From Parvibaculum sp963696585 (GTDB lineage Bacteria > Pseudomonadota > Alphaproteobacteria > Parvibaculales > Parvibaculaceae): a DNA stretch of 64,000 nucleotides. This document shows, piece by piece, positions 57,429 through 64,000 of this stretch (the stretch's first letter is position 1; the number at the start of each line of letters is the position of its first letter). Where the stretch lies: positions 62,001 to 126,000 of the forward strand of contig CAVOKW010000018.1 of the NCBI GenBank assembly GCA_963696585.1, read 5' to 3'. Under the pieces are notes generated by a model that searched no databases, was not told where the DNA came from, and saw nothing but the letters and a program-made list of their open reading frames with translations. Made by a program: the position numbers and the translations under genes.

Positions 57429-58946
57429 TCAAAGCAGGTTTCCCTGCACCGGTTTTGCCTGTCGTGAGGCGGGTTTTGCCTCGGACTTGCCCCCCTCGCC
57501 TCTCACCACAACATCGAGTTTTTGCTGATGGGCAAACTCTATGCTCAGACCATCTCCCGGCTTTTGCCCTTTGGCGCTGGTTACCGGATTGCCCCTGGCG
57601 TCGCGCACAACGGCATAGCCCCGCGCCAGAACTTTTCGGTAATCATAAGCGTCGAGCAGTTTGCCTGCCGCCTCGACACGACGGCCGAGGACTTCCAGGT
57701 GGCGACTTTCGGCGCGCCCGGCGCGCTCCATCAAGGGGGTCAGCTTGACCTCATGCTGTCTTATGGCGAGCTTGAGCGGCTTGTCCGAGAGACGCGATGC
57801 GACGCGCAACAGTGAGGTGCGTTTCACCTGGGTGACGTTGCTCAGGGCCTGATCGAAGTTGCGGGCAAGCGTCTCAAAAGACTGGCGTTTGCGCTCGGCT
57901 GTGCGGGCAAGCGAGAACGGCAAACGATCCGCCGCCTGATCGAGGCGCTGACGTGGCAGGGCGGTGAGATCGGCAAGACGCGGCAAGCCTCGCGCCAGGC
58001 TGCGCAGGTCTGACTTTGCGGTCTCAAGGAGACGCATCTCGCCACGGCGCAGGCGCTGTGCAGCATCCAGCACGCTCGCCAGAAGATCGGCCCGCACGGG
58101 CACGGCGATTTCAGCCGCCGCTGTTGGTGTCGGGGCGCGACGATCCGAAACATAGTCAATGAGTGTCGTGTCGGTTTCATGGCCGACAGCGGAGATGAGC
58201 GGAATGGTGCTGGCCGCAACGGCGCGCAACACCACCTCTTCATTGAAGGACCAGAGGTCCTCTATCGAACCCCCGCCCCGCGCGACAATGAGCAAATCGG
58301 GTCGCGGCACCGGTCCATCAGGCGTCAGCGCATTGAAGCCATTGATCGCAGCGGCGACTTCGGCGGCAGAGGTGTCACCCTGCACGCGCACCGGCCAGAC
58401 GATGACATGGCGCGGGAAGCGATCCTGCAAGCGATGCAGGATATCGCGAATGACGGCACCCGTCGGACTGGTGACCACGCCGATGACGCGCGGCAGAAAG
58501 GGCAGCGCCTGCTTGCGCGCCTCGTCAAAGAGACCTTCCGCCTGAAGTTTCCTTTTGCGCTCCTCAAGCAGCGCCATCAAGGCGCCGATGCCCGCTGGCT
58601 CAAGCTGTTCAATGACGATTTGATATTTGGAGCTGCCCGGATAGGTCGTGAGTTTTCCTGTGGCGATCACTTCGAGGCCCTCTGCGGGCTTGAAGCGCAA
58701 ACGGCCAAAAACGCCTTTCCAGATCACCGCTTCAAGCCGCGCCGTTTCGTCCTTCAGGGCAAAATAGGCGTGGCCCGAAGAATGGGGACCGCGATAGCCG
58801 GTGATTTCGCCGCGCACGCGGACATGGCCGAACTGATCCTCGACCGTGCGCTTCAGGGCGAAGGACAGCTCGCTGACCGAAAACTCATGGGCATTGCCTG
58901 CCGCAATGGCGGATTTGCTTGGCGTTTCGGTTGGCTGGTCGGGCAT
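57429..58946 (-). CDS. xseA: Exodeoxyribonuclease VII large subunit
   Basis: The catalytic subunit of ExoVII, which degrades single-stranded DNA. The 505-aa product has the N-terminal OB-fold (FSVSELSFALKRTVEDQFGHVRVRGEIT), YFALKDETARLEAVIWKG, the catalytic region VITSPTGAVIRDILHRL, LIVARGGGSIEDLWSFN and SAVGHETDTTLIDYVSDRRAPTPTAAAE, and a long coiled-coil C-terminus. I prefer ATG 58946; TTG 58967 is possible. The small subunit xseB is not in view. Confidence 0.94.
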   Translation of the reverse strand: MPDQPTETPSKSAIAAGNAHEFSVSELSFALKRTVEDQFGHVRVRGEITGYRGPHSSGHAYFALKDETARLEAVIWKGVFGRLRFKPAEGLEVIATGKLTTYPGSSKYQIVIEQLEPAGIGALMALLEERKRKLQAEGLFDEARKQALPFLPRVIGVVTSPTGAVIRDILHRLQDRFPRHVIVWPVRVQGDTSAAEVAAAINGFNALTPDGPVPRPDLLIVARGGGSIEDLWSFNEEVVLRAVAASTIPLISAVGHETDTTLIDYVSDRRAPTPTAAAEIAVPVRADLLASVLDAAQRLRRGEMRLLETAKSDLRSLARGLPRLADLTALPRQRLDQAADRLPFSLARTAERKRQSFETLARNFDQALSNVTQVKRTSLLRVASRLSDKPLKLAIRQHEVKLTPLMERAGRAESRHLEVLGRRVEAAGKLLDAYDYRKVLARGYAVVRDARGNPVTSAKGQKPGDGLSIEFAHQQKLDVVVRGEGGKSEAKPASRQAKPVQGNLL

Positions 58947-59029
58947 TTTTTCGCTCGCAAGGGGCAATTGACCCCTCAGGAGGCCGGTTTGCCGGAATCG
59001 GACCCCATGTTACAAGGAAAACCCTTCAG

Positions 59030-59071
59030 GGAAATCCATTCGGGGAAATCCATATGGGGAAATCCATTCGG
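59030..59071. repeat. Three tandem 14-bp repeats upstream of purD
   Basis: GGAAATCCATTCGG, GGAAATCCATATGG and GGAAATCCATTCGG follow each other without gaps in the divergent xseA-purD intergenic region, 80 nt before the purD start. A fourth degenerate copy may precede them (AGGAAAACCCTTCA). The function is unknown; they could be regulator sites or a slippage product. Confidence 0.8.
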
Positions 59072-59149
59072 GCAGAGTTCTGACGCTGTTATCAGCTCGG
59101 GAGAATTGGCCCGGATGATCTTCTTTATAGATGATCGTGATGAGGCCCT

Positions 59150-60433
59150 ATGAACATTCTGGTGATCGGCTCGGGCGGACGCGAACATGCGTTGTGCTGG
59201 GCGATTTCGGCGAGTCCGCTGGCGGAGAAGATCTATTGCGCGCCGGGCAATGGCGGCATTGCCGAAATAGCCGAATGTGTGCCGCTCAAAGCTTCGGATA
59301 AGGACGCTATCGTCGATTTTTGCCGGCGCCATGATATCGGCTTTGTGGTGGTTGGCCCGGAAGATCCGCTGGTCAACGGTCTTGTTGACCGTCTCGATCA
59401 GGAGGGCATCAAATCCTTCGGTCCGCGCGCGGCTGCCGCGCGTCTGGAAGGGTCAAAGGGCTTTACCAAAGACCTGTGCGCCGAATTCAACATTCCAACC
59501 GCTGCCTATGGCCGCTTTTCCGATGCCATGAAGGCCAAGGCCTATCTGCGTGAGCAAGGCGCGCCCATTGTCGTCAAGGCCGACGGACTGGCGGCGGGCA
59601 AGGGCGTCATCATTGCCATGAGCGTGGCCGAAGCGGAGGCCGCCATTGACGACATCCTCGGCGGGCGCTTTGGCGCGGCGGGGGCGGAAGTTGTCATTGA
59701 AGAGTTCATGGAAGGCGAGGAAGCGAGTTTCTTCGCGCTGTGTGATGGCACGCATGCGCTGGCTCTGGCAACCGCGCAGGATCACAAGCGCGTCTTCGAT
59801 CATGATGAAGGCCCCAATACCGGCGGCATGGGAGCTTACTCCCCTGCCCCGGTGATGACGGATGCGGTCTGCGAACGCGTGATGCGTGAAATCATCGAGC
59901 CGACCGTGGCGGCCATGACCTCGCGTGGCACACCCTTCAAGGGTGTCCTTTTTGCCGGATTGATGATCACCAGGGATGGTCCGAAACTCATCGAATATAA
60001 TGCCCGCTTTGGCGACCCGGAATGTCAGGTGCTGATGATGCGGCTTAAATCCGACATTCTGCCGGTGTTGATGGCCACGCATGATGGCACGCTGGCGCGT
60101 CAGTCGCTCGCCTGGGCCCATGAAGCAGCGCTCACGGTGGTCATGGCCGCGAATGGTTATCCGGGCGACTATGAGAAGGGCAGCGAAATCAAAGGCGTGA
60201 CAGCGGCCCGTGCGCTCCCCCATGTGCAGGTCTTTCATGCCGGTACGATACGCGAGGGCGACAGGCTGCTCGCCAATGGGGGCCGCGTCCTTAATGTGAC
60301 CGCGAAAGGCGCAAACGTCGGGGAAGCGCAAGCGCGCGCTTATGAGGCTGTCGCCAAAATAGATTGGCCGGGCGGCTTCTGTCGCAGTGACATCGGCTAC
60401 CGGGCCGTTGCGCGCGAAAGACAACCGACCTAA
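59150..60433 (+). CDS. purD: Phosphoribosylamine-glycine ligase
   Basis: The second step of purine synthesis (GAR synthetase). The 427-aa ATP-grasp enzyme starts MNILVIGSGGREHALCWAI, then FVVVGPEDPLVNGLVD, VVKADGLAAGKGVIIA, EEASFFALCDG, HKRVFDHDEGPNTGGMGAYSPAP and NARFGDPECQVLM. It consumes glycine, linking it to the gcv operon metabolically but not by location. ATG 59150. It is followed 40 nt later by the APH-fold kinase gene. Confidence 0.96.
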   Translation: MNILVIGSGGREHALCWAISASPLAEKIYCAPGNGGIAEIAECVPLKASDKDAIVDFCRRHDIGFVVVGPEDPLVNGLVDRLDQEGIKSFGPRAAAARLEGSKGFTKDLCAEFNIPTAAYGRFSDAMKAKAYLREQGAPIVVKADGLAAGKGVIIAMSVAEAEAAIDDILGGRFGAAGAEVVIEEFMEGEEASFFALCDGTHALALATAQDHKRVFDHDEGPNTGGMGAYSPAPVMTDAVCERVMREIIEPTVAAMTSRGTPFKGVLFAGLMITRDGPKLIEYNARFGDPECQVLMMRLKSDILPVLMATHDGTLARQSLAWAHEAALTVVMAANGYPGDYEKGSEIKGVTAARALPHVQVFHAGTIREGDRLLANGGRVLNVTAKGANVGEAQARAYEAVAKIDWPGGFCRSDIGYRAVARERQPT

Positions 60434-60472
60434 AACAGACGCAAAGAATAACAAGAACGGGAGGCTCGCCAA

Positions 60473-61564
60473 ATGAGCACGGCGTCGGATGATCGTCAGG
60501 AAATGTTCTCAGGCACAAAGGAAGTGGCTGAGACGCATAAGTTTGATGAAGCCAAACTGGCGGCCTATATGGAAGCCCATGTGGCTGGCTATAAGGGCCC
60601 ACTGGAAGTGCGTCAGTTCAAGGGCGGGCAATCCAATCCGACCTATCAGCTCATCACGCCGGGACATCGCTATGTGATGCGCCGCAAGCCGTCGGGAAAG
60701 CTTCTGCCGTCAGCCCATGCTGTCGACCGTGAATACAAGGTCATCACCGCGCTTGGCAAAGTCAACTTCGAGGTGCCGCGCACTTATTGTCTGTGTGAAG
60801 ACGAAAGCATCATCGGCACCATGTTCTACATCATGGATATGATGGAGGGCCGCATACTCTGGGACCCGCTGCTGCCCGGCATTGAGCCTGCGACACGCGG
60901 CAAGATGTATGAATCGCTTTGCGATGTCATGGCGCGCTTGCACATGGTTGATTACGAGGCCATCGGCCTTGGCGATTTCGGCAAGCCCGGCAATTACTTC
61001 GAGCGCCAGATATCGCGCTGGTCGAAGCAATATGTTGCTTCACTGACCGAGACCATCCCCGAGATGGACAGGCTCATGGAATGGCTGCCCGCAAATGTGC
61101 CGAGCGACAATTCAACCAGCATCGTGCATGGTGACTATCGCATGGACAATACGGTGATGCATGCAACCGAGCCGCGCGTCATCGCTGTCCTGGACTGGGA
61201 GCTCTCGACGCTTGGTCATCCGCTGGGTGACTTCACCTATAGCATGCTGCAATGGGTGATGCCGGATATCGGGACGGGCGCAGGTGTCGCCTCCTTTGTC
61301 AATTCCGATCTCAAGGCGCTCGGCATTCCCTCGCTTGAAGATTACATCAGGATGTATTGCGAACGGACGAACCGCCCGGGCATCGACAATCTTGATTTCT
61401 ATTTCTCATTCAACTTCTTCAAGCTCGCTGGCATTTTGCAGGGCATTGTCGGGCGGGTGCGCGACGGCACGGCCTCAAGCGCGCATGCCGAACAACAGGC
61501 CGCGCGTGTGCGCCCATTGGCAGAAGCGGCGTGGAAATATGCCCAGCGCGCAGGCGCGAGATAA
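60473..61564 (+). CDS. APH-fold phosphotransferase, ACAD10/11 N-terminal-domain-like
   Basis: A 363-aa kinase-fold protein. FKGGQSNPTYQL (nucleotide-binding loop), YVMRRKPSGKLLPSAHAVDREY (with the ATP-site Lys and Glu), the catalytic loop IVHGDYRMDN and the metal site AVLDWELSTLGHPLGD are all intact. This is the family corresponding to the kinase half of mitochondrial ACAD10/ACAD11 and of bacterial LvaA, which phosphorylates 4-hydroxyacyl-CoA. The matching dehydrogenase is at 36369. The ATG at 60473 follows GGGAGG. It is downstream of purD by 40 nt. Confidence 0.87.
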   Translation: MSTASDDRQEMFSGTKEVAETHKFDEAKLAAYMEAHVAGYKGPLEVRQFKGGQSNPTYQLITPGHRYVMRRKPSGKLLPSAHAVDREYKVITALGKVNFEVPRTYCLCEDESIIGTMFYIMDMMEGRILWDPLLPGIEPATRGKMYESLCDVMARLHMVDYEAIGLGDFGKPGNYFERQISRWSKQYVASLTETIPEMDRLMEWLPANVPSDNSTSIVHGDYRMDNTVMHATEPRVIAVLDWELSTLGHPLGDFTYSMLQWVMPDIGTGAGVASFVNSDLKALGIPSLEDYIRMYCERTNRPGIDNLDFYFSFNFFKLAGILQGIVGRVRDGTASSAHAEQQAARVRPLAEAAWKYAQRAGAR

Positions 61565-61590
61565 GAGCAACGAGGCGCGCGACCGCAGAC

Positions 61591-62748
61591 TCAGGCGCTG
61601 CGACCACGCGCCTCGATCGGCCAGATATCGACCAGCGTGTCGCCACGCACGACATGATAGGCATCGTAGAGATTGACCGTCGGGTCGCAATGCGGGGTCA
61701 TGGCTGTGACAATGGCGCCAAGCGGCAAGGTCGCGCCATCGGGCAGCGCTATGCCGCCCTGTTCATCGCCAAAGAAAAAGTAAGCCGCCCCTGTCGGCAC
61801 CCCCGAGAGCAAGACGGGTGGCGCGGCATCCGTGGCAAAGGCCTTGAAACCCGCATCGGTTGTCACGAGATTTCTGGTGTTATTGGAAATCACGCTCATC
61901 TGTACACTAAGCGATGTTGCAAAGGGCATGGGCCCGCCATTGGCCATCGCTACATCGAGATATTGCCTGTCCATGAAGATGTAGGAGCCGCCCTGCAACT
62001 CGCTCAGCACCTTCATCTCCGGATCGATATTGTAACTGCCGGTGCCGCCGCCCGTGATGATGTCGGTTGGCAGTCCCTCGGCTTTGAACGCATCCCGCAT
62101 TGCACCCAGCAGCGATATGGCGGCATGTGATTTTTCACGCCGCTGCGCGAAGTCCTCGATATGCATGACCTGTCCGGCATAGCTCTGGATGCCGCACAAG
62201 ACCAGGCCCTTTGACTGATGAATGTAGCGACCCAGCATGAGGGCCGGTTCGCCGGGCGCGATCCCGGTACGATGCAGACCGGGATCAAGATCTACCAGCA
62301 CTTTGAGGGTATGTCCCTCAGCCCTTGCGGCAGCGTCGAGCACCTGCGCATTTTCTATATTGTCGACAACCAGCATCAGATCGCTGATGCGGCGATTGAG
62401 CGCCATGACGCGCCCAATGGCTTGCGCCGTAACGATGGGCGATGTGATGAGAATGCTCTCGATGCCGCCAGAGCCCATCACTTCGGCCTCGCCGAGCTTG
62501 GCGCAACAAATGCCCAGCGCGCCCGCTGCAATCTGCGCGCGTGCAATGGCAATGCTTTTATGCGTTTTGGCATGGGGCCGAAGCCCGAGCCCCTGGTGGC
62601 GGCAGTGCGAGGCCATGATTTCAATATTTCTCTCAAAAATATCGAGATCAATGATGAGTGCGGGTGTTGCCAATCGGCTTCGCGCGCCCGGGACGCCTAT
62701 CAGGTGCCGATTTGTTTCAAGGGCCCCTGTTAGCGGTAGAGATGTCAT
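61591..62748 (-). CDS. DSD1-family PLP-dependent enzyme (D-threonine aldolase / D-serine dehydratase-like)
   Basis: A 385-aa fold-type III enzyme. The PLP lysine is K61 in LRPHAKTHKSIAIAR, with LATPALIIDLDIFERN before it; the metal site PHCDPTVNLYDAYHVVRGD is in the C-terminal domain. Such enzymes act on D-threonine, D-serine or beta-hydroxy-D-aspartate. It is convergent with the kinase gene and divergent from a TetR gene, so TetR control is plausible. Substrate not determinable from sequence. Confidence 0.85.
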   Translation of the reverse strand: MTSLPLTGALETNRHLIGVPGARSRLATPALIIDLDIFERNIEIMASHCRHQGLGLRPHAKTHKSIAIARAQIAAGALGICCAKLGEAEVMGSGGIESILITSPIVTAQAIGRVMALNRRISDLMLVVDNIENAQVLDAAARAEGHTLKVLVDLDPGLHRTGIAPGEPALMLGRYIHQSKGLVLCGIQSYAGQVMHIEDFAQRREKSHAAISLLGAMRDAFKAEGLPTDIITGGGTGSYNIDPEMKVLSELQGGSYIFMDRQYLDVAMANGGPMPFATSLSVQMSVISNNTRNLVTTDAGFKAFATDAAPPVLLSGVPTGAAYFFFGDEQGGIALPDGATLPLGAIVTAMTPHCDPTVNLYDAYHVVRGDTLVDIWPIEARGRSA

Positions 62749-62882
62749 GGCCTTCTCCCTGTTTGCGCGATAATCTGTGGCGCCTCTTTTGTGTCATCCT
62801 GGATGCCAGTTGTTCCTCTTGGCATGGCCCGACGGTGACAGAAATGTTGCGCTGGTGTATGCGAGTGGGGGCAATCATCATC

Positions 62883-62898
62883 CTGCGTCATGACGCAG
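62883..62898. promoter_or_regulatory. Perfect 16-bp palindrome between the DSD1-family and TetR genes
   Basis: CTGCGTCATGACGCAG is a perfect inverted repeat without spacer. It lies 31 bases before the preferred TTG start of the tetR gene and 134 bases from the DSD1-family start, so it is a good operator candidate for divergent control. It includes the ATG that opens the longer tetR frame. Confidence 0.55.
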
Positions 62899-62928
62899 CC
62901 TGCCGGAAGCAAAAGAGAAGGCAACACT

Positions 62929-63534
62929 TTGTCGGTCAGAAGCATTGTAACGTCTCGTCCCAAGACACGTGACAAGCAGGAACTTATCCTTGTTTCCGCG
63001 CTTGACCTGTTTCGCCACTATGGCTATCGCCGCACGGCCATGGAAGACATTGCACGCGCGGCAGGCGTCGCCAAGGGAACGCTTTATCTCTACTTCCGCA
63101 GCAAGGAAGAGCTGTTTGCCGCCATCGCGCATTCGCTCGCCGCTCGCATTCAGCAGTTGATCGATGAAGCCATGGCGCGCGACCTGCCCTTGCAGGAGAA
63201 ACTGATCGCGGTGCTTGATGCCAAGCTCGGCTTTATTTATCGCTGGGTTCTCTCCAGCCCGCATGCCGCCGAGTTGACCGCCTCCCATGGCAATCTCTCG
63301 CGTCATGCCTTTGACTCGGTGGATCAGAGCTATCGAGCCGCCATTTCCCAAATCCTGCTTGATGGCATGAAGTCGGGCGAACTCGACCTCAAATCAGCCG
63401 GTCTTGATCCGGATCAGGCCACCGAGCTTTTGACCGCCGCCGCCTATGGCGCCGAAAAAGCGCCAGACGGCGAAAGGTTCCAGCAGACGCTTTCTGGCAT
63501 TGTCGGTCTGGTCCTGCGCGGATTGCGCGCTTAA
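62929..63534 (+). CDS. TetR family transcriptional regulator
   Basis: A 201-aa regulator with an N-terminal helix-turn-helix (LFRHYGYRRTAMEDIARAAG, then VAKGTLYLYFRSKEELF) and a C-terminal effector domain ending LSGIVGLVLRGLRA. I choose TTG 62929 because GAGAAGG stands seven bases upstream and it gives the usual distance to the HTH. ATG 62890 would add 13 residues and put the start codon inside a perfect palindrome. The target may be the divergent DSD1-family gene; the effector is unknown. Confidence 0.8.
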   Translation: MSVRSIVTSRPKTRDKQELILVSALDLFRHYGYRRTAMEDIARAAGVAKGTLYLYFRSKEELFAAIAHSLAARIQQLIDEAMARDLPLQEKLIAVLDAKLGFIYRWVLSSPHAAELTASHGNLSRHAFDSVDQSYRAAISQILLDGMKSGELDLKSAGLDPDQATELLTAAAYGAEKAPDGERFQQTLSGIVGLVLRGLRA

Positions 63535-63569
63535 TTCACCATAACCTTATGAAAAACCTTGTCCCCGGC

Positions 63570-63598
63570 TTGACAGGGCGTGGCGAGGCTCCTATCTG
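63570..63598 (+). promoter_or_regulatory. groES promoter, sigma-70 / RpoH-type
   Basis: CTTGACA (-35, TTGACA at 63570-63575), 17 nt, then TATCTG (63593-63598) within CCTATCTG. This fits the alphaproteobacterial RpoH consensus (CTTG, about 17 nt, CCTATNT) as well as a sigma-70 promoter, so dual heat control with CIRCE is likely. Confidence 0.7.
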
Positions 63599-63609
63599 TC
63601 CAACAGGCA

Positions 63610-63636
63610 TTGGCACTCACCTGATGTGAGTGCTAA
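63610..63636 (+). promoter_or_regulatory. CIRCE operator (HrcA site) of groESL
   Basis: TTGGCACTC, nine bases, GAGTGCTAA: one mismatch from the canonical TTAGCACTC-N9-GAGTGCTAA. It lies just downstream of the promoter and 61 bases before the groES ATG. HrcA binding here represses groESL without heat stress. Confidence 0.95.
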
Positions 63637-63697
63637 CAGCCGAAGGCACCCCAAATGTTTCCCGCGCAAGCGGTATAGAAACCAGGAGAAGACAGAG

Positions 63698-64000
63698 ATG
63701 AAATTCCGTCCTCTGCATGACCGCGTCGTAGTTCGCCGCGTCGAGGAAGAGACCAAGACCGCCGGTGGGATCATCATCCCCGAGACGGCACAGGAAAAGC
63801 CCTCCCAGGGTGAAGTTCTCGCTGTGGGCCCCGGTGCTCGCGGTGAAGATGGCAAGATTGTCGCGCTCGACGTGAAGGTCGGCGACACGGTGATCTTCGG
63901 GAAGTGGTCCGGTACGGAAGTCAAGATTGACGGCCAGGATCTGCTGATCATGAAAGAATCCGACATCATGGGCATCGTCGAAGGCGTCGCCAAGAAGAAG
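63698..64000 (+). CDS. groES: Co-chaperonin GroES, stop codon beyond the window
   Basis: The lid of the GroEL chaperonin. The 101 visible codons run from MKFRPLHDRVVVRRVEEETK to VEGVAKKK at the window edge; the protein is probably near its end. The mobile loop (TAGGIIIPETAQEKPSQGEV) and VGDTVIFGKWSGTEV are typical. AGGAGAAG precedes the ATG. groEL is expected just outside the window. Confidence 0.96.
   Translation, partial: MKFRPLHDRVVVRRVEEETKTAGGIIIPETAQEKPSQGEVLAVGPGARGEDGKIVALDVKVGDTVIFGKWSGTEVKIDGQDLLIMKESDIMGIVEGVAKKK

Noticed and set aside
1..64000. tRNA, rRNA, prophage, integron or insertion sequence
   Set aside because: I inspected the larger intergenic gaps and found no tRNA-like cloverleaf arms, integrase, transposase or phage structural genes.

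Overview
The window is a 64 kb stretch of alphaproteobacterial, most likely Hyphomicrobiales (Rhizobiales), core chromosome. The evidence is gene content and order: ispH-thrB-rnhA; the aa3 oxidase run ctaC-ctaD-ctaB-(CoxF-like)-ctaE-DUF983-SURF1-thrC-M16 protease; ubiA facing rsmE-gshA; tldE-nucleotidase-DUF4170-DUF374-waaA-lpxK; DUF2093; and a CIRCE-controlled groES. Coding density is high and many neighbours overlap by 4 bases. I see no rRNA, tRNA, CRISPR array, prophage, transposase or integrase. Both window edges cut genes (gcvPB on the left, groES on the right).

Layout. 1-5.4 kb: glycine cleavage operon gcvT-gcvH-gcvPA-gcvPB (minus strand), with a tandem glycine riboswitch upstream of gcvT, then a lipoprotein. 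5.4-10.4 kb: ispH-thrB-rnhA, a peroxiredoxin, a DsbD-N-like protein and YqgE. 10.4-14.6 kb: a PAS protein, a membrane PAS-GGDEF-EAL protein with a degenerate GGDEF site, and an acetyltransferase. 14.7-23.5 kb: M16 protease, thrC and the cytochrome c oxidase operon, which lacks the usual ctaG (Cox11). 23.9-25.8 kb: an unidentified protein and tldD. 25.8-26.7 kb: a decayed island with a truncated gene and three copies of a glyoxalase-family gene tail between palindromic repeats. 26.7-31.6 kb: gshA, rsmE, a Nudix pseudogene, ubiA and an MFS exporter. 31.7-37.6 kb: TetR plus fatty-acid desaturase, a triple-PAS histidine kinase, a GST and an acyl-CoA dehydrogenase. 37.7-43.9 kb: tadA, rluB-type synthase, rsmD, HAD hydrolase, ribF, an ETF-beta methyltransferase homologue, enoyl-CoA hydratase and a truncated DUF1993 gene. 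44-49 kb: a conserved Hyphomicrobiales protein, ubiD-type decarboxylase, arfB, a GIY-YIG protein, TerC and a MAPEG protein. 49.1-59 kb: pmbA/tldE, bisphosphate nucleotidase, DUF4170, tspO, the Kdo/lipid A genes, an M23 peptidase and xseA. 59.1-64 kb: purD, an ACAD10/11-type kinase, a DSD1-type PLP enzyme, a second TetR and groES.

Most of the window is housekeeping. The best candidates for something new are small. (1) The same palindrome, TGAAC-N4-GTTCA, lies at the start of the TetR-desaturase operon and again upstream of the enoyl-CoA hydratase 11 kb away, suggesting a small local fatty-acid regulon. (2) A roughly 280-bp unit carrying a glyoxalase-gene tail and REP-like palindromes is tandemly repeated. 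(3) Cox11 is absent from an otherwise canonical oxidase operon. (4) Two genes match the two halves of mitochondrial ACAD10/ACAD11. I found no clearly novel multi-gene system.
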